A stretch of DNA of 64,000 nucleotides, from the NCBI RefSeq assembly GCF_003336875.1, contig NZ_QGNJ01000013.1:62001-126000 (forward strand), read 5' to 3'. A program made the translations under genes and the position numbers. This document shows, in pieces, positions 1 to 8,109 of this stretch. Source of the DNA: Oleisolibacter albus (GTDB lineage Bacteria > Pseudomonadota > Alphaproteobacteria > Azospirillales > Azospirillaceae). The notes under the pieces were generated by a model that searched no databases, had not been told where the DNA came from, and saw nothing but the letters and a program-made list of their open reading frames with translations. Each line of letters begins with the position of its first letter. The first letter of the stretch is position 1.

Positions 1-524
1 GCGGCCTTGAACTCGGCCTGGTCCATCTGGATGCGCACCTGATCCTGTCCAGGCGCGACCTGAGCCTGGCTCCAGGGCACCTGGACCTTGCGCGCCCCCA
101 GGCCGAGAAATCCGCCGGTACCGATGATGGCCGCCTGGATCTGGCCGGATTGCCGGTCGATCAGCAGATCGTCGATCTCGCCGATCTCTTCGCCATCACG
201 TCCGATCACGGTCCGTCCCAACAGGGACTCACGGTCTTCCCCGTCCGCCTGGTCGGAAACCGCAGCCTGATCGGACAATGCCTGATCGATCTTCTCCTGT
301 CCTGACGGCGCCGCTGCCTGCTGCCCGCCCGGCGGGACAATCGTCACCTCGGCCTGCCCCTGCCGTTCAATCGTGACCTGCGGTTCCGCCGGTTGCACCT
401 GGACGGTGGCGCGGTCGGTGGCGCCCTGGCCAGCCGTGCTCGTCTCCTGTCCCGCTGCGGGCAGGACACTGCCCGCCAAAAGGGCGGCGCCGGCGCAGAT
501 CCCGGCCCAATCCTGCATCCGCAT
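1..524 (-). CDS. Secreted PRC-barrel domain protein (3' end cut by window edge)
   Basis: This reading frame starts at an ATG at 524 and stays open to the window edge, so about 174 N-terminal residues are visible and the C-terminus is missing. A hydrophobic signal-like segment (around AALLAGSVLPAAGQ) is followed by a Gln/Ala-rich linker. A PRC-barrel segment follows from about residue 100, with the typical LLGRTVIGRDGEEIGEID start and a later GARKVQVPWSQ strand. PRC-barrel proteins of this type are periplasmic or envelope proteins of unknown biochemical role, often stress-induced in alphaproteobacteria. A purine-rich GGGGGAGCAGG lies just before the ATG. It is the downstream member of a tandem PRC-barrel pair, and each gene has its own GGAAC-type promoter candidate. 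The export and domain calls are firm; the function is unknown. Confidence 0.8.
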   Translation of the reverse strand, partial: MRMQDWAGICAGAALLAGSVLPAAGQETSTAGQGATDRATVQVQPAEPQVTIERQGQAEVTIVPPGGQQAAAPSGQEKIDQALSDQAAVSDQADGEDRESLLGRTVIGRDGEEIGEIDDLLIDRQSGQIQAAIIGTGGFLGLGARKVQVPWSQAQVAPGQDQVRIQMDQAEFKA

Positions 525-565
525 GATCCTGCTCCCCCGATGGATACCCTTGACGCCGGCTATTC

Positions 566-590
566 AACCCTGACGGCGGGGTTCAGTTCC
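566..590 (-). promoter_or_regulatory. Candidate EcfG-type (general stress) promoter of the first PRC-barrel gene
   Basis: On the minus strand this reads GGAAC (590-586), 16 bases, then GGTT (569-566). It lies about 40 bases upstream of the ATG at 524. The alphaproteobacterial general-stress sigma factor EcfG recognises GGAAC-N16/17-CGTT, so there is one mismatch in the -10 part. The -35 part overlaps the 3' end of the upstream PRC-barrel gene. Assignment is by motif only. Confidence 0.45.
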
Positions 591-1584
591 CCTTTGGCAC
601 TCCGCCCGGCTGGCTCTGCCCCACCATCGGGTCCTGCGGGTTGGCCGGCTTATAGGGTGCGGCCGCCCGCAGCGCGTCGGCACTCTGCCGGCTGGTCAAA
701 CCGCCGCCCGCCGACTGGATCTCACTCCAGGGCAGCAGGATCTGACGCCCGTCCTGGCTCAGGGTGACAACGGCATGGGTGATGTCGCCACTGGCCGGGT
801 TCAGCAACAGGTCCTCGACGCTGCCGATGGCCGTGCCGGCCGCATCCTGGATCGGCCGGCCGAGGATGCCGCCGATGCCGGTTTCCGATGGTGCTTGTTG
901 CTGTTCACCCGTCGCTGCCGTCTCCGCCACCGGCTCCTGGTCCGGCGGGGGCGCTGTGGGTGCTTCCGACCCCGCATTGGCCCGCTCGTTTGCCATGGCC
1001 GCCTCATCCGCTTCCTGCGGTCGGACGCCGACATCGCCCATGACGGGGGCCACAGCCTCGGCTCCTTCCTCGGCCGCCGCTGCCGGACCAGCGGCGGCCG
1101 GGTTCCCCAGCAGGGTCGCCAACTGATGATCCGCCTGCCCAAGGGCAGAGACAACGGCCAGACGTCTGTCCCGGTCGGCGCCGGCCTGTGACAGTGCCAT
1201 CCTGGCCTGCTCCAGGGCGGACAATGCCTCGGACTGGGCCGGGGACTGCGCGGAAGATGCGTGCAGCGCGGCCGCCGCTCGATCAAGGGCCGTTGTTGCC
1301 TCGGTCCGGGCCGCATCGGCACGGGCTGCGTCGGCCGGCTGCGCCGTCCGGTCGGCAAGACCGGCGAAAGAGGCGGCAGCCCTGGCCAGGGCCTGACGGG
1401 CCGCTTCGATGGACGCAGGCGGCATGGTGGCACGCTCCACCGGCGGGGCGGGCTGTGGCTGATCCGCCGGGATCGGCGATGTCGGCACAGGTTCTGGCTG
1501 CCCCTGGGCGCGACCTGGCCCGGCGGCCAGACCAGGCGCAAGCAGAAGGCAAAAAGTCGACAGGACAACCGCGGCACGCGACAT
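583..1584 (-). CDS. Secreted PRC-barrel domain protein
   Basis: The product has 333 residues. An N-terminal signal peptide (about 1-26, hydrophobic core FCLLLAPGLAAG) is followed by a long Ala/Pro/Glu-rich low-complexity region with helical stretches (about 50-160), which may be a coiled or disordered spacer. A C-terminal PRC-barrel lies at about residues 236-295 (GGILGRPIQDAAGTAIGSVE, then ILLPWSEIQS). PRC-barrels are small beta-barrels found in ribosome-maturation, photosynthetic and envelope stress proteins. This secreted form has no known enzymatic role. It lies directly upstream of a second PRC-barrel gene on the same strand (gap of 58 bases), which suggests an old tandem duplication. 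A GGAAC-N16-GGTT element upstream suggests general-stress control. Confidence 0.8.
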   Translation of the reverse strand: MSRAAVVLSTFCLLLAPGLAAGPGRAQGQPEPVPTSPIPADQPQPAPPVERATMPPASIEAARQALARAAASFAGLADRTAQPADAARADAARTEATTALDRAAAALHASSAQSPAQSEALSALEQARMALSQAGADRDRRLAVVSALGQADHQLATLLGNPAAAGPAAAAEEGAEAVAPVMGDVGVRPQEADEAAMANERANAGSEAPTAPPPDQEPVAETAATGEQQQAPSETGIGGILGRPIQDAAGTAIGSVEDLLLNPASGDITHAVVTLSQDGRQILLPWSEIQSAGGGLTSRQSADALRAAAPYKPANPQDPMVGQSQPGGVPKGN

Positions 1585-1629
1585 GGGAACGGCTCCGGCA
1601 GGGCGGGACAGACAGCAGTCTTCCGCTTC

Positions 1630-1654
1630 AACCGGTCGTCGGAACCGGGGTTCC
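1630..1654 (-). promoter_or_regulatory. Candidate EcfG-type promoter of the second PRC-barrel gene
   Basis: On the minus strand this reads GGAAC (1654-1650), 16 bases, then GGTT (1633-1630). It has the same layout as the element before the neighbouring paralogue and would give a leader of about 40 bases to the start at 1584. It matches the EcfG consensus GGAAC-N16/17-CGTT except for one base of the -10 part. Confidence 0.45.
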
Positions 1655-1692
1655 CTGCGGGGCTACGCCATCAACCGATGGGGGCCCAGGAC

Positions 1693-2538
1693 TCAGGCCG
1701 CTTCACTCTCCAGGCGCAGCATATCGATACAGGAACCCTCGCGGGCGGCGAAGGCACCGGCGAACGATTGGCGGGCCTCCCGCTCGATCGCCGCCATCGC
1801 CTGATCGTCGTGGTCGGGATCATGGTGGAACAGGCAGAACTGCTTCACCCCGGCCAGACGGGACAGGCGGACACCTTCGTTCCAGGTGGAGTGGCCCCAG
1901 CCGATGCGGGCGGCGAACTCCTCCTCGGTGTAGCTGCTGTCATAGACGACCAGATCCGCCCCTTCGATCAGGGACAGGATGTTCTCATCGGTCTGACCGG
2001 GAATATGCTCGGTGTCGGTGACATAGCAGAAGGCCTTGCCACCATGTTCGATGCGGTAGCCGACGGCGCCCCCCGGGTGGTTCAGGGGTGCCGTGCGCAC
2101 CAGAAGACCGCCGCCGAAATCCAGAATGTCGCCGGTGCGCAGATTGTCGAAGCTCAGCTTGGCCCGCATGGTGGTCAGCGGAACCGGGAACAGCGGATTC
2201 TCCATGCAGGTGGTCAGCACCTCGCCGATACAACTGCACCCCTTGAGGTCGCGGGCAACCACTCGCAGCGAAAAATCCGGACGGTAACCGGGCTCGAAGA
2301 AGGGAAAGCCGTTGATGTGGTCCCAATGGGCATGGGTCATCAACAGCGTGGCCTCCTTGACGCCTTCGCGCAGGAACTGCTTGCCCAGGGAGCGCAGGCC
2401 CGTACCGGCGTCCAGCACCAGCACTTTGCCAGCCGCCCGGATCTCCAGACAGCTGGTATTGCCGCCATACTGCAGATGCGTCGGCGACGGGCAGGGAAAC
2501 GTGCCACGCACGCCCCAGAACTTGACGGTGAACTCCAT
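1693..2538 (-). CDS. MBL-fold metallo-hydrolase (beta-lactamase superfamily)
   Basis: The product has 281 residues when started at the ATG at 2538, which has AAGGGG just upstream. An in-frame start at 2577 would add 13 residues without similarity to the family start. The opening FWGVRGTFPCP, then YGGNTSC and LDAGTGLRSLG, are typical of the PhnP/RNase Z-like branch of the metallo-beta-lactamase fold. The zinc motif THAHWDH is at residues 68-74, and further ligands are expected in CYVTDTEH and FHHDPDHDD. It probably hydrolyses a phosphodiester or similar small substrate in the cytoplasm, since no signal peptide is seen. The substrate cannot be read from sequence. It stands between the PRC-barrel pair and the cation exporter on the same strand, with over 100 bases on each side, so it is probably its own transcription unit. 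Confidence 0.85.
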   Translation of the reverse strand: MEFTVKFWGVRGTFPCPSPTHLQYGGNTSCLEIRAAGKVLVLDAGTGLRSLGKQFLREGVKEATLLMTHAHWDHINGFPFFEPGYRPDFSLRVVARDLKGCSCIGEVLTTCMENPLFPVPLTTMRAKLSFDNLRTGDILDFGGGLLVRTAPLNHPGGAVGYRIEHGGKAFCYVTDTEHIPGQTDENILSLIEGADLVVYDSSYTEEEFAARIGWGHSTWNEGVRLSRLAGVKQFCLFHHDPDHDDQAMAAIEREARQSFAGAFAAREGSCIDMLRLESEAA

Positions 2539-2750
2539 GCGCGCCCCTTGACCCGGCACAATGCCGCGTCCTGTCATATCCGAGGCCGCCTGTTACACGC
2601 AGGCAACCAACCGGAAATGTTCCGCAATGTAAGGCGAGACGCCACAATCTTGTGTGACGGGGCGCACAGGGAGCAATGCTTACCCGCAGGTCTGCCTTTC
2701 ACACCACCCCCTTGGCGCTGGCAGGGACGATCGCCAGGGGCGATGTGCCC

Positions 2751-3659
2751 TCAGGCCAGACGATGGTCCAGGCGCTCATCCTGCAGGCCGGCCGGTTCCT
2801 GGTGGATCGTGATCTCCGCCGTCGGAAATGCAGCCCGCACCTTGGCTTCGATGGCATCGGTGATGTCATGGGCCTGGGCCAGGGTCATGCCGGGGTCGAG
2901 TTCCAGATGGAATTCGATATGCTGGCCGATGCCGGTGGAGCGGGTGCGCAGATCATGCATTCCCCGGCATTCGGCATGGCTCTGGACAATGTCCATGATG
3001 TGGCGGCGATCGGTGTCGGGCAGTTCCCGGTCCATCAGCACGCCCAGGGCTTGCACGACGATACGGCTGGCCGACCAGGCCAGGAACGCGGCGATCCCCA
3101 GGGCGAACAGCGGGTCCCAGTACGGCCAGCCGCTGAGATCGGCCAGCAGCAGAGCGACGATGACCGCCAGATTCATGAACAGGTCGCCGCTGTAGTGCAG
3201 ACTGTCGGCGCCGATGGCGATCGACCCGGTCTGTCGGATGACCCAGCGCTGGAACAGAACCAGGGCGAGGGTCAGCACGATGGCAAAGACCATGACGGCG
3301 ATGCCGATGCTCGTGGCGCCCACGGGCTCCGGTGAATTCAGGCGTCGGACCGCCTCATAGCCCAGGAACAGGGCCGAGCCGCAGACGAACGCCGCCTGCG
3401 CCAGCCCGGCCAGCGGCTCGGCCTTGCCATGGCCGAAGCGGTGATTGCGGTCGGGCGGCTGCAACGCCCGCGCGACCCCCAGCAGGGTCACCACCGAGGC
3501 CAGCAGATCGACCGAACTGTCGATCAATGAGGACAGGATGGCCACGCTGCCGGTGGCGAGATAACTGGCAAGCTTGGCCCCGATCAGGGTCAGCGCCACA
3601 CAGACGCTGACCCAGGTTGCACGGCGGCGCCAGACATCGGCCGTCGGCACGGAGGACAT
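2751..3659 (-). CDS. Cation diffusion facilitator (FieF-like divalent metal/H+ antiporter)
   Basis: The product has 302 residues with six predicted membrane helices and a cytoplasmic C-terminal domain. Metal-site residues of the FieF/YiiP type are in place: D47 and D51 in LIDSSVD, and H155 and D159 in LHYSGD. The signature HRFGHGKAEPL (73-83) is also present. The C-terminal domain carries His/Asp pairs (HIEFHLELD and others) as in YiiP. It should export Zn2+ or Fe2+ from the cytoplasm using the proton gradient. I chose the ATG at 3659. A GTG at 3695 with an AGGGG upstream would add 12 residues and overlap pdxH by 28 bases. It follows pdxH on the same strand with almost no gap, so the two are probably co-transcribed. 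Metal preference is not certain. Confidence 0.88.
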   Translation of the reverse strand: MSSVPTADVWRRRATWVSVCVALTLIGAKLASYLATGSVAILSSLIDSSVDLLASVVTLLGVARALQPPDRNHRFGHGKAEPLAGLAQAAFVCGSALFLGYEAVRRLNSPEPVGATSIGIAVMVFAIVLTLALVLFQRWVIRQTGSIAIGADSLHYSGDLFMNLAVIVALLLADLSGWPYWDPLFALGIAAFLAWSASRIVVQALGVLMDRELPDTDRRHIMDIVQSHAECRGMHDLRTRSTGIGQHIEFHLELDPGMTLAQAHDITDAIEAKVRAAFPTAEITIHQEPAGLQDERLDHRLA

Positions 3660-3667
3660 GCCGATGC

Positions 3668-4276
3668 TCAGGGATAAAGACGGCCGACCACCCACCCCGG
3701 CCCCTCACGGCGGAAGGTGATGCGGTCATGCAGGCGGAACTGTCCATCCTGCCAGAACTCCACATAGTCCGGCAGGATACGGTAGCCGGACCAGTGCGGC
3801 GGACGCGGCACGTCCCGCCCCTCATACTGACGCTCCAGGTCGGCGATGCGGGCCTCCAGCGTGGCCCGGCTGTCCAGCGGACGCGACTGCTGCGAAGCCC
3901 AGGCCCCGATCTGGCTGCCCCGGGGGCGGGTGGCGAAATAGGCATCCGCCTCCGCCGGGGTCACCGGCTCGACGGCGCCTTCGATACGGACCTGCCGGCG
4001 CAGGCTCTTCCAATGGAAATTGGCGCAGGCGACCGGCCGTGCGGCCAGATTCGTGCCTTTCCGGCTCTCGGTGTTGCCATAGAAGACGAAACCACGCTCA
4101 TCCAGCCCCTTCAGCAGGACGGCGCGGACCGTGGGACGCCCGGCGGCATCGACGGTGGCCAAAGCCATGGCATTGGCATCGTTGACTTCAGCGGCTTCCG
4201 CCTCCTGCATCCAGGTACGGAACAGCGAAAAAGGTTCGGTGGCGGTATCCAGGGACATGGTCGTGATCTGCGTCAT
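3668..4276 (-). CDS. pdxH: Pyridoxamine/pyridoxine 5'-phosphate oxidase
   Basis: The product is about 202 residues from the ATG at 4276; a longer form from 4327 is possible but poorly supported. It catalyses FMN-dependent oxidation of PNP or PMP to pyridoxal 5'-phosphate, the last step of vitamin B6 synthesis and salvage. Family motifs are all present: NAMALATVDAAGRPTVRAVL near the start, FYGNTESRKG, WKSLRRQVRIEG, SRPLDSRATL, and the C-terminal block from PPHWSGYRILPDYVEFWQ to the usual RLYP end. Several enzymes in this window need PLP (SufS, the PabC-like lyase). The cation exporter gene follows it directly. No regulatory site was recognised. Confidence 0.95.
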   Translation of the reverse strand: MTQITTMSLDTATEPFSLFRTWMQEAEAAEVNDANAMALATVDAAGRPTVRAVLLKGLDERGFVFYGNTESRKGTNLAARPVACANFHWKSLRRQVRIEGAVEPVTPAEADAYFATRPRGSQIGAWASQQSRPLDSRATLEARIADLERQYEGRDVPRPPHWSGYRILPDYVEFWQDGQFRLHDRITFRREGPGWVVGRLYP

Positions 4277-4411
4277 AGTTACGCCCGATTTGTCGAGCAG
4301 GATAGGCAGCATTACATGGTTGTCCATGCCTTGGCCCGCATGGCTGTGTCCGACCCGCAGGGACGATCCGACGCAGCCGGAATTGGGGAGGCGAGTGAAA
4401 GAGGCGAAGAC

Positions 4412-4888
4412 ATGATCCGCAAGTTCCTGGCCGTCACCATGATGGCCGCCCTGCTGGCCGGCTGTTCGACGACCGGCGGCGAGAAGCAGACCGGCGGCGC
4501 CCTGCTCGGCGGCCTGGCCGGCGGCGTGGCCGGTTCCCAGCTCGGCGGCGGCAAGGGCAAGCTCTGGACCACCGGTGCCGGCGTCCTGCTGGGTGCCCTG
4601 ATCGGCTCAGAGGTCGGCGCCTCGCTCGACCGCGCCGATCAGGCGGCACTGGATCGCAACACGCGCACGGCGTGGAATCGCTCGACCCCGCTGAACCAGC
4701 CGATCGTCTGGGACAATCCCAACAACGGCAACCGCGTGATCGTTACCCCGACCCGCGAGGGCACCAACAGTGCCACCGGCGGGTACTGCCGCGAGTTCCA
4801 GCAGACCATCATCGTCGGCGGCCGCAGCGAACAGGCCTATGGCCAGGCCTGCCAGCAGCCCGACGGCAGCTGGAAGATCGTCAGCTGA
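4412..4888 (+). CDS. Glycine-zipper outer-membrane lipoprotein (17-kDa surface antigen family)
   Basis: The product has 158 residues with a lipoprotein signal peptide and lipobox LLAGC, lipidated Cys at residue 18. A glycine-zipper segment follows (GGALLGGLAGGVAGSQLGGG, then GAGVLLGALIGSEVGASLDR). The C-terminal domain has the family motif YCREFQQTI and ends PDGSWKIVS. The family includes the rickettsial 17-kDa antigen; members sit in the outer membrane and their function is unknown. An AAGAGGCG ribosome site precedes the ATG. It is monocistronic: it diverges from pdxH and is closed by a clear intrinsic terminator. Confidence 0.88.
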   Translation: MIRKFLAVTMMAALLAGCSTTGGEKQTGGALLGGLAGGVAGSQLGGGKGKLWTTGAGVLLGALIGSEVGASLDRADQAALDRNTRTAWNRSTPLNQPIVWDNPNNGNRVIVTPTREGTNSATGGYCREFQQTIIVGGRSEQAYGQACQQPDGSWKIVS

Positions 4889-4922
4889 CGGTTCCGCTGG
4901 CAGACACGATCCGACTGCACAG

Positions 4923-4953
4923 AAGGCCCCGGTCGCTGGACTGGGGCCTTTTT
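4923..4953 (+). terminator. Intrinsic terminator after the 17-kDa-type lipoprotein
   Basis: AAGGCCCC (4923-4930) pairs perfectly with GGGGCCTT (4943-4950) across a 12-base loop and runs into TTTC. It lies 35 bases after the stop codon. Confidence 0.85.
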
Positions 4954-5036
4954 CTATCTGCCCCGCATTTTGTCTCCGTGACGGGCTGGACCTTTACCGG
5001 TTCGGGCGATAACGATTGTCTGATCCTCTCCACCGC

Positions 5037-5064
5037 TTGACCCCGCAAGGCGGCAGCGTAGGAT
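5037..5064 (+). promoter_or_regulatory. Candidate sigma-70 promoter of the J-protein gene
   Basis: TTGACC (5037-5042), 16 bases, then TAGGAT (5059-5064) followed by GCGC, 34 bases before the ATG at 5098. An identical arrangement occurs before fabI (12680-12707), which supports both as housekeeping promoters. Confidence 0.45.
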
Positions 5065-5097
5065 GCGCCAACCAAACTCCTATTGCTTGTGGTGACC

Positions 5098-6000
5098 ATG
5101 CGCGATCCCTACCAGATTCTTGGTGTCGGGCGGACAGCCTCCGCCGAGGACATCAAGTCTGCCTATCGGCGCCTGGCCAAACAGTATCACCCCGACCTCA
5201 ATCCGGGCCGGGCCGATATCGAGCATAAATTCAAGGATGTGAACGCCGCCTATGGTCTGCTCTCCGACGCGGAGAAGCGGGCCCGGTACGATCGCGGCGA
5301 GATCGACGCCAATGGGACGGAGCGGCCGGACCGGTCATTCCGCCGCGCCTATGCCGGCGCCGGTCCCCGGGACGAGTCCTTCAAGTTCGAGGACGATCCC
5401 TTCGCCGATTTCTTCGGGACCGGTAAGCGCCGCTACGGCAGCAGTGCCGGGGTCAAGGCCAAGGGCAGCGACGTCGCCTATTCGGTCACCGTACCCTTTG
5501 CCGAGGCCTGTCTCGGCACCCGGCGGCGCCTGCAATTGTCCACCGGCAAGAGCATCGATGTGGTGGTGCCGCCCGGCACCCGGGATCAGACCAAGCTGCG
5601 TCTGAAGGGCCAGGGGCTTCCCGGGTTAGGCGGCGCTGGCGCCGGCGACGCCATCGTCGAGGTCCATGTCGATGCCCATCCCTATTTCACACGGCGGGAC
5701 GACGACATCCATATGGACGTTCCTGTTACCCTGCAGGAAGCGGTTCTCGGCGCCACCATCAAGGTTCCCACACTGGACGGGCAGGTCGCCGTCAAGGTCC
5801 CGAAGGGATCGAACACGGGGACTTTGCTGCGCCTGAAAGGCAAAGGCGTTCCCGCAGCCGAGGGCAAGGGCAGCGGTGACCAGTATTGCCGGCTGGTGGT
5901 GGTGCTCCCCGACCGGCCCGATGCCGACCTGTCCGCCTTCGTCGAAAAATGGGCCAAGAACCACGATTACGACGTGCGGCGCAAAGCCGGACTCGGTTGA
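5098..6000 (+). CDS. DnaJ C-terminal-domain co-chaperone (CbpA-like)
   Basis: The product is 300 residues from the ATG at 5098. The N-terminal J domain (about 1-67) begins DPYQILGV and holds the HPD motif at 31-33, which stimulates DnaK ATPase. A Gly/Phe/Asp-rich linker (DDPFADFFGTG) follows. The two beta-sandwich C-terminal substrate-binding domains show LRLKGQGLPG and LRLKGKGVPA repeats. The zinc-finger CxxCxGxG repeats of true DnaJ are absent, so this is a CbpA/DjlA-class helper, not dnaJ. It stands alone after a terminator with a plausible promoter. The TPR-oxygenase gene begins 13 bases after its stop and may be read through. Confidence 0.9.
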   Translation: MRDPYQILGVGRTASAEDIKSAYRRLAKQYHPDLNPGRADIEHKFKDVNAAYGLLSDAEKRARYDRGEIDANGTERPDRSFRRAYAGAGPRDESFKFEDDPFADFFGTGKRRYGSSAGVKAKGSDVAYSVTVPFAEACLGTRRRLQLSTGKSIDVVVPPGTRDQTKLRLKGQGLPGLGGAGAGDAIVEVHVDAHPYFTRRDDDIHMDVPVTLQEAVLGATIKVPTLDGQVAVKVPKGSNTGTLLRLKGKGVPAAEGKGSGDQYCRLVVVLPDRPDADLSAFVEKWAKNHDYDVRRKAGLG

Positions 6001-6013
6001 AGGATCAAACATC

Positions 6014-7843
6014 ATGTCGCCCCCCGCCCCAGCCATCCTCGCCCTGCTCCAGACAGGCTTGGCCGCTCAGAAGGCGGGGCGGCTTGACGAGGCCGAGCGC
6101 TGTTTCCGCCGTGTCCTGGCGATGGCCCCCGGCAATCCCGACGCCCTGCAACTGCTCGGCCTCCTGGCGAAAGCCGCCGGTCGGCTGGAGGTGGCCGCGG
6201 ACCTTATGCGGCAGTCCCTGCGCTCCAACCGGCACCAGCCCCATGTTCTGAACAACCTGGGCAATATTCTTTTAGATCTCAATCAGCCAGAAATGGCCCT
6301 TGCTCAGTACCGGAGCGCCACTCAGATCAAGCCTGATTATGTCGAGGCCTGGTTCAACCAATCCGAAGCCTTTGGCGCAATGGGCGACTACGCCCAAATG
6401 GAGAAGGCGTTGCGCCGCGTCTTGGATCTGCACCCAGGCTATGTTCCAGCCATCACCAATCTCGGCTCTCTCCTCAACACCCATGACCGCGCGGAAGAAG
6501 CGGAAACCGTCCTCCGCTTCGGCCTGTCCCTGAAGCCACGGGCGCCGAAACTTCTGAATAATCTTGGTTTGACGTTGAAGCACCAGGGCCGCTATGAGGA
6601 GGCGCTGCTCTGCTGGCAGGAAGCTGTCACCTCTGCCCCTGCCGAAGCCGCAATCTGGCTCAATTTGGGCAACGGCTTGGCCGTTCTCGATCGGCATGAA
6701 GAGGCCGTGGACGCTTACCGCCATGTGCTTGCTCTGTCGCCTCGTGACAGAAACGCGCATGCCAACTTGAACAAGCTGCTTTGGCGCTTGGATCGCACAA
6801 GTGAAGTCTTGGCCTCCTACAGACATCTCAAAGGCCGCTATCCACATGACGCATCCGTGCTGGAGATGTCGGCTGAAGCGGCGTCGCACTTCAATGCAGT
6901 AGATGAGGCCTTGACGGATGCTGCGGCAGCAGAACGGTTGGAGCCATCCAATCCGCAGATTTTGCGCACCGCGGGTTATGTGCTCTTGACTGCTGCGCGG
7001 CCGCAGGAAGCTCTGGCGAAATTCGAGAAGGCACTCGGGATTCTTCCAAAATCCCCCCCATTGCTTCGGGGCGCTGCTGAAGCAGCGCTGCGCATGGGGC
7101 AGGTTGAAACCGCACTCACCCATGCGAGAAGCCTGACAGAAATTTCCCCCTATGATCAAATGGGGCTGGCCCTTGAGGCTCTCGCCCTAAGATTACTGGG
7201 CGACCCCAGCCAGACTATTCTTAATGATTACAAAAATTGCGTTGCAGTCGTCGACATAGAGCATCCCCCGCCTGGATACGACAGCATGGCAGCGTTCAAT
7301 GCCGCCCTGGCACAGACGCTGGCCAGCATGCACACGACGCGACAGGCGCCTGTGGATCAGACGCTGCGCAATGGCACACAGACGACGGAAAACCTGTTCG
7401 GGCGCCGTAATCAGCCCGCCATCATCCAGCATCTGCGCGGCTTGCTGATGAACACCATTGGCGGAATAGTTGCGCGCTATCCAGATGATCCGACCCATCC
7501 ATTTCTCGGCAGAAAATCAACGGCCCTGAAGATCAGCGGGTCATGGTCCGTCCGTTTGCAGGATCAAGGCTTCCATCTCGACCATATCCACTCGGCAGGC
7601 TGGATCAGCGCCTGTTACTACGTGGTGGTTCCTGATTGCGCCGGGGATCCAGAGGCACGCCAGGGCTGGCTGAAGTTTGGAGAGCCAAATCTGGGGCCGG
7701 AATTACGTCTTCCCTACGCCCACGCCGTGCAGCCCAAACCCGGGCGCCTTGTCGTTTTTCCATCGTATGTCTGGCACGGCACCATCCCCTTCCACAGCGC
7801 CCAGCATCGGATGACGGTCGCTTTCGATATTGTTCCAGTCTGA
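6014..7843 (+). CDS. TPR protein with C-terminal 2-oxoglutarate/Fe(II) oxygenase-like domain
   Basis: The product has 609 residues. Residues about 1-450 are consecutive tetratricopeptide-like helices (LLQTGLAAQKAGRLDEAERC, LNNLGNILLDLNQPEMALAQ and others), a protein-binding solenoid. The last 110 residues resemble the putative 2OG-Fe(II) oxygenase family: FHLDHIHSAGW at 520-530 supplies His/Asp ligands, then GWLKFGEPN, PGRLVVFPSYVWHGTIPF (His at 588) and a downstream Arg for 2-oxoglutarate. It may hydroxylate a protein or glycan partner bound by the TPRs; that is inference. Base use is unlike its neighbours: 7201-7260 is only about 43 % GC against 60-70 % around it, and AT-ending codons are common, suggesting later acquisition. 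No signal peptide is seen. Confidence 0.75.
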   Translation: MSPPAPAILALLQTGLAAQKAGRLDEAERCFRRVLAMAPGNPDALQLLGLLAKAAGRLEVAADLMRQSLRSNRHQPHVLNNLGNILLDLNQPEMALAQYRSATQIKPDYVEAWFNQSEAFGAMGDYAQMEKALRRVLDLHPGYVPAITNLGSLLNTHDRAEEAETVLRFGLSLKPRAPKLLNNLGLTLKHQGRYEEALLCWQEAVTSAPAEAAIWLNLGNGLAVLDRHEEAVDAYRHVLALSPRDRNAHANLNKLLWRLDRTSEVLASYRHLKGRYPHDASVLEMSAEAASHFNAVDEALTDAAAAERLEPSNPQILRTAGYVLLTAARPQEALAKFEKALGILPKSPPLLRGAAEAALRMGQVETALTHARSLTEISPYDQMGLALEALALRLLGDPSQTILNDYKNCVAVVDIEHPPPGYDSMAAFNAALAQTLASMHTTRQAPVDQTLRNGTQTTENLFGRRNQPAIIQHLRGLLMNTIGGIVARYPDDPTHPFLGRKSTALKISGSWSVRLQDQGFHLDHIHSAGWISACYYVVVPDCAGDPEARQGWLKFGEPNLGPELRLPYAHAVQPKPGRLVVFPSYVWHGTIPFHSAQHRMTVAFDIVPV

Positions 7844-8031
7844 AGCCACACGACATCCTAGCCAGGACGAGAGGAACATAGGGCGACAGCGCCTTGTCCG
7901 CACGGGCGTCAGCCGATCACACCGCCGTCCGCATTGGTGGTCATTGGCATGGGCAGCGGACACAAGGGATACCTGCAAAGCCCCCATCGCCGTGTCGATT
8001 TCCGCGCTCTGCGCCTCCGGCACAGCATGAA

Positions 8032-8062
8032 AAAGGCGGCGCACGAACCGGGCGCCGCCTTT
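8032..8062 (+). terminator. Hairpin terminator in the TPR-gene/TonB-receptor gap
   Basis: AAAGGCGGCGC (8032-8042) pairs with GCGCCGCCTTT (8052-8062), a perfect 11-bp stem with A and T ends, so it can work in either direction. It lies about 190 bases after the TPR gene. The 7844-8031 stretch before it holds no recognisable gene. Confidence 0.6.
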
Positions 8063-8070
8063 CCAGTCAA

Positions 8071-8102
8071 AAGAGAAGATAGGGCGGCGGGACCGCCCTA
8101 TC
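8071..8102 (-). terminator. Intrinsic terminator of the TonB-dependent receptor gene
   Basis: GATAGGGCGG (8078-8087) and CCGCCCTATC (8093-8102) form a perfect 10-bp stem with a 5-base loop. On the minus strand it is followed by CTTCTCTTTT. It starts 8 bases after the receptor's stop codon. Confidence 0.8.
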
Positions 8103-8109
8103 CCTGTCC

